From: Streptomyces sp. ADI95-17
Lineage (GTDB): Bacteria; Actinomycetota; Actinomycetes; Streptomycetales; Streptomycetaceae
DNA: 64,000 nt
NCBI RefSeq assembly: GCF_003846175.1
Contig: NZ_ML123047.1
Location: 354,887-418,886, forward strand
Direction: 5' to 3'
Part shown: piece after piece, positions 1 to 8,250 of the stretch
Position numbering within the stretch: position 1 is the first letter of the stretch
How the letters are laid out: each line of letters starts with the position of its first letter
Program-made: the position numbers and the translations under genes
Notes under the pieces: generated by a model
The model's database searches: none
Seen by the model: the letters and a program-made list of their open reading frames with translations, nothing else
Told to the model about the DNA's origin: nothing

Positions 1-2
1 CC

Positions 3-257
3 GAGGCGTACTGGATCAAGGCCGCGCTCACCGCGAAGAACAGCGGGACGCCCGCCTCCACCGCCGCCGCGGTCGAGGCCCAGCACGCCACCGACCAGGA
101 CGGCGAGGTGGCCTGGCTGGTCCGGGTCGCCACCGCCTACCGGACCGTCCCGCAGGACCGGGCGGCACAGGTACTGGCAGCGGCCCTGTCCGCCGCCCCC
201 GGCCCGTCCACCGCGACCGCAGCGCCCCGCACGGCCTCCACCGAGGAGACAGCATGA
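3..257 (+). CDS. C-terminal part of an unrecognised protein (5' end outside window)
   Basis: An open frame enters from the left edge and stops with TGA at 255-257. The visible 84 residues are alanine-rich and probably helical, including the stretch AWLVRVATAYRTVPQDRAAQ. A Pro/Ala/Thr-rich tail ends in EETA. I cannot assign a family from this fragment. Its stop overlaps the ATG of the next gene as ATGA, so the two are probably co-translated and may be functionally linked to that membrane protein. Confidence 0.6.
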   Translation, partial: EAYWIKAALTAKNSGTPASTAAAVEAQHATDQDGEVAWLVRVATAYRTVPQDRAAQVLAAALSAAPGPSTATAAPRTASTEETA

Positions 258-877
258 CCTCCCCCGACACCACCGACACCCCTGGCACCGACACCGCCCC
301 CGCGTCGCCGGACAACGCCACCGCGCGCACCGTCACCGACGTCTTCCAGCCCCGCAACGTCCTGCTGATCGGCATGCTCGGCATCGGCCTGGCCGCCGCC
401 GGTCACTGGACCGGCCTGCTCTGGGGATTCCTCGGCGCCCTGTGCGCGGGCCTCGTCCCCGCCGGGTACATCGAATGGGAGCGCGGACGCGGCACCTGGG
501 GCGACCGCCATGTCGTCGACCGCACCAAGCGGGCGCCGATCTTCTTCGTGATCCTCGGCTCCATCGGCACCGGTTCGGTGGTGATGGTGCTGGGCAATGC
601 CCCCACCGGCATCCTCGTGGCGATGCTCGCCCTGTGGGCGATGACCGTGGTCCTGCTGGCCGTCAACACGGTCTGGAAGATCTCGGTGGACGCCGCGGTC
701 GCCTCGGCCGTCGTCGCCCTGCTCGCCGCGGCCCACTCGCCGTGGTGGCTGCTCGGCTACGCGATGACGCTCGCCGTGTGCTGGTCGCGGGTCGCGCTCG
801 GGTACCACTCGGTGGCCCAGACGGTCGCCGGAGCGTCGCTGGGCGCCGCGACGGCGGGCGCGTTCCTGCTGATCTGA
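254..877 (+). CDS. PAP2-like (phosphatidic acid phosphatase type 2) membrane protein, probably degenerate
   Basis: A 207-residue protein with a Pro/Thr/Asp-rich N-terminus (about 1-35) and five or six hydrophobic segments from residue 36 on. The C-terminal SRVALGYHSVAQ matches the third PAP2 phosphatase motif (SR-x5-H). The first motif may be represented by RTKRAP. At the place of the second motif (SGH) the sequence reads KISVDAAVA, so the histidine acid/base is absent, and the Asp that follows the motif-3 His in active enzymes is Gln. The fold is therefore supported, but classical lipid-phosphate hydrolysis is doubtful. It overlaps the upstream gene by four bases (ATGA). Confidence 0.7.
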   Translation: MTSPDTTDTPGTDTAPASPDNATARTVTDVFQPRNVLLIGMLGIGLAAAGHWTGLLWGFLGALCAGLVPAGYIEWERGRGTWGDRHVVDRTKRAPIFFVILGSIGTGSVVMVLGNAPTGILVAMLALWAMTVVLLAVNTVWKISVDAAVASAVVALLAAAHSPWWLLGYAMTLAVCWSRVALGYHSVAQTVAGASLGAATAGAFLLI

Positions 878-952
878 CCCGTACCGGCGCGTACCGGGTG
901 GTGACGGGAAACATCCGTTGAAGCGGCCACCCGGGCGGGTACAGGTTGCCCC

Positions 953-1801
953 GTGCCGAACTTCGAGATCACCACCGCGAGCGCCGACGACCTCACCATG
1001 CTGGCCGAATGGGCCCACGAGGAGAGCTGGAACCCCGGACTGACCGACCGTCACGCCTTCTTCGCCGCCGACCCGCGCGGCTTCCTGATCGGCCGCCTCG
1101 ACGGCGAACCGGTCTCCTGCGTCTCGGTGGTCCGTTACGGCACCGGCTTCGGCTTCCTCGGCTTCTACCTCACCCGGCCCCGACTGCGCGGCCAGGGATA
1201 CGGAATCCAGCTCTGGCGGGCCGGTATGGCACGACTGGACGGGCGCAACGTCGGCCTGGACGGGGTGGTGGCCCAGCAGCCCAACTACCGTAAGTCCGGA
1301 TTCCGTTCGGTGTGGACGAACATGCGCTACGAGGGCCTGCCGCCCGCCGGTCTGCCCGCCCCGGCCGGCACCGAGCTGGTCGACGGGCGCTCCGTGTCCT
1401 TCGACCGGCTCGCCGCCTACGACCGCCGCTTCTTCCCGGCCGACCGCGACAGCTTCCTCGCACCGTGGATCGCCCACCCCACCCGCACCTCGCTCGCCGC
1501 CGTCCGCGACGGCGAGCTGTGCGGCCTGGCCGTGCTGCGCCCCTGCCGTACGTCGTCCCGGATCGGCCCCGTGTACGCGGAGTCGCCCGAGGTGGCAGGC
1601 GCCCTGGTCAGCGCGGTGGCGGCGGCCGACCCCGGCGTCCCGGTCGCGATCGACGTGCCGGACGTCAACCCGGCGGCCGTACGCCTCGCCGAACAGCTGG
1701 GCCTCACCCCGTCGTTCGAGACCGCCCGGATGTACACGGGCCCGTCGCCCGACATCGACCACACCGGCCTGTTCGGCATCACCAGCCTGGAGCTGGGCTA
1801 G
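953..1801 (+). CDS. GNAT-family N-acetyltransferase, tandem-domain type
   Basis: A 282-residue protein starting at GTG. The N-terminal GNAT domain (about 3-140) carries the acetyl-CoA loop in RPRLRGQGYGIQLW, that is R-x-x-G-x-G. A second domain (about 145-280) resembles the YitH/HolE-type GNAT C-terminal half and includes VRLAEQLGLTP. It would transfer an acetyl group from acetyl-CoA to an unidentified small molecule or amine in the cytoplasm. No strong ribosome-binding site precedes the GTG, and an AGGTT-like box 5 nt upstream leaves a leaderless transcript possible. Its 3' end overlaps the convergent phosphatase gene by four bases. Confidence 0.85.
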   Translation: MPNFEITTASADDLTMLAEWAHEESWNPGLTDRHAFFAADPRGFLIGRLDGEPVSCVSVVRYGTGFGFLGFYLTRPRLRGQGYGIQLWRAGMARLDGRNVGLDGVVAQQPNYRKSGFRSVWTNMRYEGLPPAGLPAPAGTELVDGRSVSFDRLAAYDRRFFPADRDSFLAPWIAHPTRTSLAAVRDGELCGLAVLRPCRTSSRIGPVYAESPEVAGALVSAVAAADPGVPVAIDVPDVNPAAVRLAEQLGLTPSFETARMYTGPSPDIDHTGLFGITSLELG

Positions 1802-3576
1802 CCCCTCGGCCTGGAACCGGGCCAGGGCCTCGGGCGGCGGCGGGCCGATCCGGCTCCTCTCCCATGGGCCGGGGCCGGCTCCTCCTCCGTGGGCCGGGTC
1901 CGGGAGGCCAACACCGCGATGTCGTCCTCCGCCCCCGGCCCGAACCGTTCGAGGACATCGTCCAGCAGCCGCTCCAGGCTGCCGTCGGCCGGCAGGGTCA
2001 GTTCCCTGAGCCGGTCGACCGAGGCGTCGATGTCCTCGCCGCGCCGCTCGACCAGCCCGTCCGTGTACAGGAACAGCACCGTGCCCGGATCGAACTCCAC
2101 CATCGTCGTCCGGTAGCCGCCGAGCCCGGTGCCCAGCGGCGGCCCCACCGCCATCTCGTCGCACACCCGGGCGCCCGCCCGGGGGTCGATCAGCACCGGC
2201 GGCAGATGCCCGGCGCTCGCCACCTCGCACGTCCCGCCGACCCGGTCGACGACGGCCAGCAGACAGGTGGCCGCCCGGTCCAGCCCGGACCGTTCGACCA
2301 TCCGGTCCAGCTGTTCCAGGATGCGGTGCGGCGGCAGCTCGTCGTCGGCGAGCATCCGCAGCAGGGAACGGTAGTGGCTCATGGCGACCGCCGCCTCCAC
2401 CCCGTGCCCCATCACATCGCCCATCGCCTTGAGGTGACGTCCGTCCCGCAGCGGGATGACGTCGAACCAGTCGCCGCCCACCATCACGCTCCGGTCGGCC
2501 GGCAGATAGCGGGTGGCGATCTCGATGTGCGGGTGCGGCGGGCGCGGCTCGGACAGCAGGGAGCGCTGGAGCTCCAGGGCGATGGTGTGCTCGTGGGCGA
2601 ACCGGCGGGCGTGGTCGAGATCGACGGCGGCCCGGCCGGCGAGTTCCCGGGCGATCACCACGTCCTCGTCCGTGAAGACCGGTGAGTCGCCCGCCCGGAT
2701 CAGCCCGAGGATGCCGAGCGGGCCGCTGCGCACGGTGACGGGCACGATGACCGCCGAGTGCATCCCGAGGGCCCGGTAGGCGGCGATCCGCTCCGGGCCG
2801 GGGGCGGAGCGGACGAGCTGTTCGTCGGTGGTGAGGTTCTCCACCACCGGCTGGTTGACCGCCAGACAGCGCTGTACGGCGGCGCCCTCCTGGTAGTCGA
2901 TGTACTCGCCGGTCAGCCCGAAGCCGTCCAGCTCGTCGCGGAGCGCGGGCACCGCCCGCAGCGCCGCCCGCCGCAGCCGCAGCACCCCGGGCGGTGCGGG
3001 CCGGACCGGTGGGGCGACGTCGGGCGGGAACACCTCGACCGTGGCGAGGTCGGCCAGCCCCGGCACGACGAGGTCGACCAGTTCGGCGCAGGTGGTGTCC
3101 ATGTCGAGCGTGGTGCCGATCCGGGCGGCCGCGGTGTCGAGCAGGTTCAGATGGCGCCGGGCCTGCTCCAGCTCCCGCTGCCCCTTGTCCGAGGTCATGA
3201 TCTCCAGCACTATCCCGGCCACGCCCACGACCCGCCCGTCGAACTCCAGCCGGTGGTAGGCGCCGTGCCAGTACCGCCGGACCGTGGCGGCCGCGGCGGT
3301 GAATCCGCTGGAGGTGATCTCGCGGGACTTCCCGTCGGCGAGCACCGCCCGCAGCATGTCCTCGCGCGCGTCGACCCCGGGCAGGACCTCGGAGACGGTA
3401 CGTCCGAGGTGCTCGGCGGCCGGGATGCCGTTGAGCCGTTCGAGAGCCCGGTTGACGTAGAGGAAGCGCAGCCCGGTGTCGAGCACGCCCACCCCGGCCA
3501 TGGTGCCGTCGACCAGCGCGGCCAGGGCGCGGGGGTCGAACGGCACGGGGCCGTCGGCGTACGTATCGGCCTGCAC
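1798..3576 (-). CDS. PAS-GAF-SpoIIE PP2C-family serine/threonine phosphatase
   Basis: A 592-residue cytoplasmic sensor-phosphatase. A PAS domain (about 15-130, with GVGVLDTGLRFLYVNRALE) is followed by a GAF domain (about 155-325) and a C-terminal SpoIIE/PP2C domain (about 345-560) carrying the metal-binding motifs GGDWFDV and GDVMGHG. Such proteins dephosphorylate anti-anti-sigma factors in partner-switching modules, with PAS and GAF sensing a ligand or redox state. No kinase-like ATPase domain is fused here, and none lies nearby (the nearest is at 39.5 kb). The GTG start follows AGGAGG at 5 nt spacing. The last 40 residues are Pro/Arg-rich and probably disordered. Confidence 0.9.
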   Translation of the reverse strand: MQADTYADGPVPFDPRALAALVDGTMAGVGVLDTGLRFLYVNRALERLNGIPAAEHLGRTVSEVLPGVDAREDMLRAVLADGKSREITSSGFTAAAATVRRYWHGAYHRLEFDGRVVGVAGIVLEIMTSDKGQRELEQARRHLNLLDTAAARIGTTLDMDTTCAELVDLVVPGLADLATVEVFPPDVAPPVRPAPPGVLRLRRAALRAVPALRDELDGFGLTGEYIDYQEGAAVQRCLAVNQPVVENLTTDEQLVRSAPGPERIAAYRALGMHSAVIVPVTVRSGPLGILGLIRAGDSPVFTDEDVVIARELAGRAAVDLDHARRFAHEHTIALELQRSLLSEPRPPHPHIEIATRYLPADRSVMVGGDWFDVIPLRDGRHLKAMGDVMGHGVEAAVAMSHYRSLLRMLADDELPPHRILEQLDRMVERSGLDRAATCLLAVVDRVGGTCEVASAGHLPPVLIDPRAGARVCDEMAVGPPLGTGLGGYRTTMVEFDPGTVLFLYTDGLVERRGEDIDASVDRLRELTLPADGSLERLLDDVLERFGPGAEDDIAVLASRTRPTEEEPAPAHGRGAGSARRRPRPWPGSRPRG

Positions 3577-3710
3577 GTCAACCTCCTGGGCGGGCGCGGA
3601 CCACCCGCTGCCCGGCCCTCAATCGTCGGCCGCCCGCCCCCGCCGCGCATCCGCAGACCGGGCCGCCGGCCGCCGTGCGGGCCGGGTCATGTACGTCCCC
3701 GGCCGCCGCG

Positions 3711-3983
3711 TCAGGTGAGCGGGTGCGAGGTCCGGCCGGACACCTCGTCGATCTCGTCGTGCGCCTTCGTCAGCATCTTCATCGCCAGTTCGTTGAGCGC
3801 TCTGGCTCCCGCGATCTCCTCTCCCACCCTCGGCTGGTCCTTGTCGGAGGGGTGGCGGCTCGCATATCCATGGGCGCGCACCTCGGACCCGTCCGGAAGC
3901 CGGACCAGGGCGGCCGCGCGGGTGCGATGGGTGTCCTCTTCGAATTCCAGTTCGACATGCCACCCGACGGTTGTCATCACCAT
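3711..3983 (-). CDS. DUF1876 domain protein
   Basis: A 90-residue actinobacterial protein beginning MVMTTVGWHVELEFEED and containing the DUF1876 signature (TRAAALVRLPDGSEVRAHG, then ARALNELAMKML). The domain is a small alpha/beta fold resembling a dsRNA-binding domain, and its function is unknown. I chose the ATG at 3983 because GGAGGTGATC, nearly the full anti-Shine-Dalgarno complement, lies 8 nt upstream. The longer frame lacks such a site. It lies between the phosphatase and hydrolase genes on the same strand, with gaps too wide to prove an operon. Confidence 0.85.
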   Translation of the reverse strand: MVMTTVGWHVELEFEEDTHRTRAAALVRLPDGSEVRAHGYASRHPSDKDQPRVGEEIAGARALNELAMKMLTKAHDEIDEVSGRTSHPLT

Positions 3984-4077
3984 GACGATCACCTCCCTAC
4001 CAGGGTGCGCCCGTTCCCCCACCCCTGCACCACGGCAACGCACCGGGTCCCGCCCCGGGCGCGCGGGCGGCGCCCCG

Positions 4078-4788
4078 TCACACCTCCAGCCGGTCCAGGT
4101 CGAGGGTGCCGTCCACCGCCGGGGCGTCCGGCGGCAGCGCGAGCGCGCCCTCGACCGGCCCGGGGAGCGGGCCCAGCCCCAGCAGCCCGGCGACGATCCG
4201 GGCCGTCAGCGCGTGCCACTGCCCGGCGCGCCGGAGCATCGCGTGATCACTGCCCCGGATCGCGACCAGACAGGCTCGGGCACCGGCCGGCCGGGCGCGG
4301 GCGGTGAGGCGCTGGGAGGCGCGGGGGCTGGTGATCCGGTCGCGGGTGCTGTGCAGCAGGACGACATCGCGGCCCGCCAGCTGGTCGACCGGGTCGTCGG
4401 CCGGGCACCACGGGGCGAGGCCGACCACCCCGCGCACCAGCGGATGACCGGCCGCGCGGAGGGCGGCACGGGCCCCCATCGAGTGACCGACCAGGACCAC
4501 CGGGATGTCCCCGGCCTCGCGGCGCAGCGCGTCCAGGGCGCGTACGGCGTCGTGCAGCGGGTCCTCGCGGGGCCCGTTCCAGCCGCGGTGGGCGTAGCGG
4601 GCGGTACGTACGAGAACGCGTCCGTCCCCGCCACCCGTGGCCCCCGCGATGGACCGGGCGAAGGGACGCATCCGTACGGCGGGCAGATTCAGCGGGCCGG
4701 GCGGTGGCGCGGCCAGGCCCGTCTCCGCCCCGCCGTGCAGCAGGAGCACCGCCGCGGACGGGCCCACGGTGGACGGCGGTCGTGCCAT
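4078..4788 (-). CDS. alpha/beta-hydrolase family protein
   Basis: A 236-residue soluble hydrolase. It shows the oxyanion-loop strand AAVLLLHGGAE near the N-terminus, the nucleophile elbow GHSMG (VVLVGHSMGARAAL), an acid segment in DVVLLHSTRDRIT and the C-terminal histidine in RGSDHAMLRR. It probably hydrolyses an ester or acyl substrate, identity unknown. The ATG at 4788 is preceded by AGGAGG at 6 nt and is preferred to upstream in-frame starts. It is divergent from the peroxiredoxin gene across a 97-bp promoter region. Confidence 0.85.
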   Translation of the reverse strand: MARPPSTVGPSAAVLLLHGGAETGLAAPPPGPLNLPAVRMRPFARSIAGATGGGDGRVLVRTARYAHRGWNGPREDPLHDAVRALDALRREAGDIPVVLVGHSMGARAALRAAGHPLVRGVVGLAPWCPADDPVDQLAGRDVVLLHSTRDRITSPRASQRLTARARPAGARACLVAIRGSDHAMLRRAGQWHALTARIVAGLLGLGPLPGPVEGALALPPDAPAVDGTLDLDRLEV

Positions 4789-4885
4789 GCGTACCTCCTG
4801 GTGCGGGGAGCCGGACCCGTACCGAGCATGCTGTACGGAACACGCACGGAAAACCCCGGCAGCACCGGACCACGGAGGAAACGAC

Positions 4886-5371
4886 ATGGCACCGTCACCG
4901 CAACTCGGCCTGATCGCACCGGACTTCACGCTGCCCGGCGGCGTGCTCGGCGGCGAGAACTTCGAGCGCCGCGACTACACCCTGGCCGGGGCGCGCGGCC
5001 GCTGCGTGGTCCTCGCGTTCTACCCGGGCGACAACACGGCGGTCTGCACCAAGCAGCTCTGCTCGTACTCCTCGGGCCTGGAGGCCTTCGAGGAGCTCGA
5101 CGCGGAGGTCTGGGGAATCAGTCCACAGGGTGTGGACAGTCATGAGTCGTTCGCCCGCACCCACGGCCTGCGGATGCCACTGCTCGCGGACACCGACCGG
5201 GAGACTGCCCGCGCGTACGGGGTCGCGGCTCCCGGGATCGGGGTGCGCCGCGCGGTGTTCCTCATCGGGCCGGACGGAGTGCTGCGCTGGAAGCACGTCG
5301 CGCTGCTGGGCGCCACGTTCCAGTCGGCGGCCAAACTGACCGAGCAACTCTCCGGCATCAAGAACGCGTAA
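4886..5371 (+). CDS. bcp: peroxiredoxin, Bcp/PrxQ type
   Basis: A 161-residue thiol peroxidase. The motif FYPGDNTAVCTKQLC places the peroxidatic cysteine at Cys54 and the resolving cysteine at Cys59, the five-residue spacing of Bcp/PrxQ enzymes. It would reduce peroxides in the cytoplasm using thioredoxin-type donors. The start is fixed by GGAGGA seven to eight bases before ATG. The stop codon lies only 3 bp before a 19-bp palindrome and 106 bp before the NfeD-like gene. Co-expression with the flotillin locus is possible but not shown. Confidence 0.92.
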   Translation: MAPSPQLGLIAPDFTLPGGVLGGENFERRDYTLAGARGRCVVLAFYPGDNTAVCTKQLCSYSSGLEAFEELDAEVWGISPQGVDSHESFARTHGLRMPLLADTDRETARAYGVAAPGIGVRRAVFLIGPDGVLRWKHVALLGATFQSAAKLTEQLSGIKNA

Positions 5372-5374
5372 AAG

Positions 5375-5393
5375 ATTGCCGGAACCCGGCAGT
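5375..5393. promoter_or_regulatory. imperfect palindrome, candidate operator of the NfeD/flotillin locus
   Basis: Left arm ATTGCCGG, spacer AAC, right arm CCGGCAGT (one mismatch to a perfect 8+3+8 inverted repeat), preceded by AAAG. The same layout, with perfect arms and the same AAAG prefix, occurs at 24549-24567 before the other flotillin operon and beside a PucR regulator gene. It lies 85 bp before the chosen NfeD-like start, a plausible operator position. It could alternatively act as a weak terminator for the peroxiredoxin, but no T-tract follows. Confidence 0.55.
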
Positions 5394-5477
5394 GTCCGCC
5401 GACCGGTACGTATGGGATCATCCAGCCAGTTCGACGGAAATGTTCGGGGGATTTCGAGGATCGGGGAGGGTGACCAG

Positions 5478-5987
5478 GTGACCTTGTTTCTCGGTCTCGG
5501 CATTGCGGGAATCGTTCTGCTCGTGCTGTCCCTGATCTTCGACGGAGTCCTCGAAGGGCTCTTCGGGGGCGTACTGGACGGCCTGTTCGACGGCCTCCTG
5601 TCCCTCCCGGTCATCGCCGGATTCCTCTCGATGCTCGGCTTCGGCGGAGCGATCGTGCTCGGCACCACCGGCGCCGGCACGATCGTCGCGACCGCCGCCG
5701 GAGTGCTGGCCGGGCTCGTCGCGGCCTGGCTGACCTGGAAGTTCAGCCGGGCCCTGATGCGGGACCAGACCAGCGTCACACCGCGCAGCGACGATCTCGT
5801 GGGCACCTCCGGGTCGGTCGTCACGGCCATCCCGGCCGGCGGCTACGGAGAGGTCCTGCTGCAACTCGCGGGCCAGCCCGTGAAGCTGGCGGCGAAGAGC
5901 GCGGCGCCGGTCGCACGCGGCACCGAGATCTGGGTGGAGTCCGCACTGTCGTCCACCTCGGTCGCGGTCCGCCCCGTCGAGCGCTGA
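5478..5987 (+). CDS. NfeD-like membrane protein
   Basis: A 169-residue protein with about three hydrophobic segments (roughly 2-20, 45-65 and 70-90) and a C-terminal domain of about 65 residues (from DDLVGTSGSVVTAIPAGGYGEV) resembling the OB-fold of NfeD proteins. NfeD-type proteins act with SPFH/flotillin proteins in membrane organisation, and a flotillin gene follows 136 bp downstream. I chose GTG at 5478 because GGAGGG lies 8 nt upstream and the first TM begins at once. A longer frame from 5376 adds 34 unlikely residues. The serine-protease domain of long NfeD proteins is absent. Confidence 0.75.
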   Translation: MTLFLGLGIAGIVLLVLSLIFDGVLEGLFGGVLDGLFDGLLSLPVIAGFLSMLGFGGAIVLGTTGAGTIVATAAGVLAGLVAAWLTWKFSRALMRDQTSVTPRSDDLVGTSGSVVTAIPAGGYGEVLLQLAGQPVKLAAKSAAPVARGTEIWVESALSSTSVAVRPVER

Positions 5988-6048
5988 GTCCGGCCGTCGA
6001 GCGCCGACCACCGTCCTGACCGATCCACCGTGCCGCGTCGCACCACGC

Positions 6049-6077
6049 CACACCGCGGCACACCGCGGCACACCGCC
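6049..6077. repeat. 10-bp tandem repeat (2.9 copies)
   Basis: The unit CACACCGCGG is repeated in tandem between the NfeD-like and flotillin genes. It lies about 45 bp before the flotillin ATG and overlaps no coding frame I support. A regulatory role is possible but unproven. It may simply be replication slippage. Confidence 0.6.
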
Positions 6078-6123
6078 CGAAACCTAGCTGCCGTCCCCGC
6101 AGGGAGGCAGGGGGGACACCTTT

Positions 6124-7563
6124 ATGAGCCCAGTCGTGACCGCAGTCGCCGGAGTCGTCGTACTCGTGGTGCTGCTCGCCCTCGTCGTCATCACCCGCTA
6201 CAAGGTCGCCGGGCCCAGCGAGGCGTTCATCATCACCGGCCGCCGCGGCAAGAAGTCCACCGACCCGGTGACCGGCCGCACCAGCATCGACAACAGCGGC
6301 CAGAAGGTCGTGGTCGGCGGCGGCGTCTTCGTCGTCCCGTTCGTCCAGCAGAAGTTCACCCTGGACCTCTCCAGCCGGCACATCCCGATCGCGGTGCGCG
6401 GCGCCGTCACCCTGCGCGGTGTGAAGTCCAACCTGGAAGGCGTCGCGATCGTCAAGGTCGGCGGCAGCGAGGAAGCGATCCGGGCCGCGGCCCAGCGTTT
6501 CCTCCAGCAGCAGGACGGCATCGTCGGCTTCACCCAGGAAGTGCTCTCCGGCGCACTGCGCGCCATCGTCGGCCGGATGTCGGTCGAGGACATCATCCGT
6601 GACCGGGCCGCGTTCGCCGGGCAGGTCGCGGAGGAGGCCGAGGCCAGCCTCTCCGGCCAGGGCCTGATCCTGGACGCCTTCCAGATCCAGGACATCACCA
6701 CCGAGGGCTCCTACCTGGAGGACCTCGGCCGTCCGGAGGCCGCCCGCGCCAAGCAGGAGGCGGACATCGCCGAGGCGATCGCCAAGCGGGCCTCCGAGCA
6801 GGCCCGGCTGAAGGCCGCCGAGGAGATCGCCATCGCCGAGCGGACCTTCTACCTCAAGCAGGCGGAGATCAAGGCCGAGACGGAAGCCGCCGCGGCCAAG
6901 GCCAACGCGGCGGGCCCGCTCGCCGAGGCGGCCCGTCAGCAGGAGGTCCTGGAGGAGCAGGAGAAGGTCGCCCAGCGCCAGGCCGCACTGACCGACCGCG
7001 AGCTCGACACCAAGGTCCGCAAGCCCGCCGACGCCGCCCGCTACCAGGCCGAGCAGGAGGCCGAGGCCCGCCGGATCGCCCAGGTCAAGGAGGCCGAGGC
7101 GGACGCCGAGCGCTCCCGCCTGACCGGTCAGGGCGAGAAGCTGCACCGCTCGGCGCTCGCCGACGCCGTACGCATCGAGGGCGAGGCGGAGGCCGCGGCC
7201 ATCGCGGCGAAGGGTGCGGCCGAGGCCGAGGCCATGCAGAAGAAGGCCGACGCGTTCGCGCAGTACGGCGACGCGGCCGTGCTCCAGATGCTGGTCGAGG
7301 TGCTGCCCGAGGTCGTCGCCAAGGCGTCCGAGCCGCTGAGCGCCGTCGACAAGATGACCGTGATCTCGACGGACGGCGCGAGCCAGCTGTCGCGTACGGT
7401 CACCGACAACGTCGCCCAGGGCATGGAACTCCTCAGCTCCACCACGGGAGTCGACCTCGCCGCCCTGCTGAAGAACCTCAAGGGCTCGGGCTCCAGGGCC
7501 GAGACCCCGGCCCGGCCGGAGACCGCCGCCGCGCCGAACGGCAAGATCGAGATCACCGACTGA
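6124..7563 (+). CDS. flotillin family (SPFH/band-7) protein, FloT-like
   Basis: A 479-residue protein. One N-terminal membrane segment (about 5-23) leads into an SPFH/band-7 domain (about 25-200). A long Glu/Ala-rich coiled coil (about 205-370) and the flotillin C-terminal region (LQMLVEVLPEVVAKASEPL, then a Thr/Ser-rich tail) follow. Flotillins oligomerise on the cytoplasmic face and scaffold membrane microdomains. Pairing with an NfeD-like protein matches the YuaF-YuaG (FloT) arrangement of Bacillus. A 12-bp-stem terminator follows. This protein differs in type from the larger YqiK-like flotillin at 25.6 kb. Confidence 0.93.
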   Translation: MSPVVTAVAGVVVLVVLLALVVITRYKVAGPSEAFIITGRRGKKSTDPVTGRTSIDNSGQKVVVGGGVFVVPFVQQKFTLDLSSRHIPIAVRGAVTLRGVKSNLEGVAIVKVGGSEEAIRAAAQRFLQQQDGIVGFTQEVLSGALRAIVGRMSVEDIIRDRAAFAGQVAEEAEASLSGQGLILDAFQIQDITTEGSYLEDLGRPEAARAKQEADIAEAIAKRASEQARLKAAEEIAIAERTFYLKQAEIKAETEAAAAKANAAGPLAEAARQQEVLEEQEKVAQRQAALTDRELDTKVRKPADAARYQAEQEAEARRIAQVKEAEADAERSRLTGQGEKLHRSALADAVRIEGEAEAAAIAAKGAAEAEAMQKKADAFAQYGDAAVLQMLVEVLPEVVAKASEPLSAVDKMTVISTDGASQLSRTVTDNVAQGMELLSSTTGVDLAALLKNLKGSGSRAETPARPETAAAPNGKIEITD

Positions 7564-7585
7564 TCCGGCGGACCGACTCCCGTAC

Positions 7586-7616
7586 GTGCCCGGGTGGTTG
7601 CACACCACCCGGGCAC
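7586..7616. terminator. intrinsic terminator between convergent genes
   Basis: The perfect 12-bp inverted repeat GTGCCCGGGTGG / CCACCCGGGCAC with a 7-nt loop lies between the flotillin stop (7563) and the convergent reductase stop (7631). It can serve both strands. There is no long T-run, which is usual for high-GC actinobacteria. Confidence 0.8.
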
Positions 7617-7630
7617 GCCCGTGTCCGGAC

Positions 7631-8026
7631 TCAGTCCGCGAGATCCACCCGCACGGTCAGCAGGTTCGTACCCATCGCCCGCACGACGGCGCTGTTGTAG
7701 CGCGGCAGGGTCCGGAGCCGGGCACGGGCGTCGTCCTGGGGCAACGGGTGCGCGACCCCGTCGTACCAGCGGCCCGCGATACGGACCCGGACCCGCGGGT
7801 CGGCCAGGATGTTGCGGACGTACTGCGACTTCTCCCCGAACTCCGAGACCAGCCAGAACTCCTGGCCCACACGCCGCCCGCCGACCGGGGTACGACGCGG
7901 CCGGCCGGAGGTGCGGCCCGTCGTCTCCAGCAGAATCTGCGACCCGGACCGTCTGGCCAGCGGGTTGACGACATTCCGCTGAAGCGAGGTGACCGCCCGG
8001 AATTTGAGATCCCGAAAGTCCGCCAT
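7631..8026 (-). CDS. nitroreductase/deazaflavin-dependent (Ddn-type) reductase family protein
   Basis: A 131-residue split-beta-barrel protein. The motifs LETTGRTSGRPRRTPVGG and FWLVSEFGEKSQYVRNI, followed by DPRVRVRIAGRWY, are typical of the Mycobacterium Ddn/Rv3547-like family, which uses reduced F420. The substrate is unknown. The ATG at 8026 is preceded by GGAAGGGG. Upstream in-frame sequence encodes a short YEGYEG duplication that I regard as leader, not protein. It is monocistronic, ending at the shared terminator with the flotillin gene. A second family member lies at 20.6 kb. Confidence 0.85.
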   Translation of the reverse strand: MADFRDLKFRAVTSLQRNVVNPLARRSGSQILLETTGRTSGRPRRTPVGGRRVGQEFWLVSEFGEKSQYVRNILADPRVRVRIAGRWYDGVAHPLPQDDARARLRTLPRYNSAVVRAMGTNLLTVRVDLAD

Positions 8027-8196
8027 CGCGTGCCCCTTCCGCTCGTAGCCTTCGTAGCCTTCGTACCGCTTCACGACTGCGCCCGCGAGCCTACGACGCC
8101 ACGCCTCTGTCGCCGCACAGCGTGGCGCTGCCGCGGGCGGACATGGCGGCAAGCCCCCCGTCCGGCCCCGCCCCGCCCCTGGCCCTCGTTCCTGCC

Positions 8197-8244
8197 CCTT
8201 CCTCTGTCCCTTCCCCTTCCTCTGTCCCTTCCCCTTCCCCTGCC
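8197..8244. repeat. 18-bp pyrimidine-rich tandem repeat (2.7 copies)
   Basis: The unit CCTTCCTCTGTCCCTTCC occurs twice in full and once in part, just beyond the 3' end of the sigma-associated membrane protein gene (stop at 8251). The strand bias (pure C/T on the top strand) could give unusual single-strand structure. No coding function is supported. Confidence 0.6.
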
Positions 8245-8250
8245 AACAGG

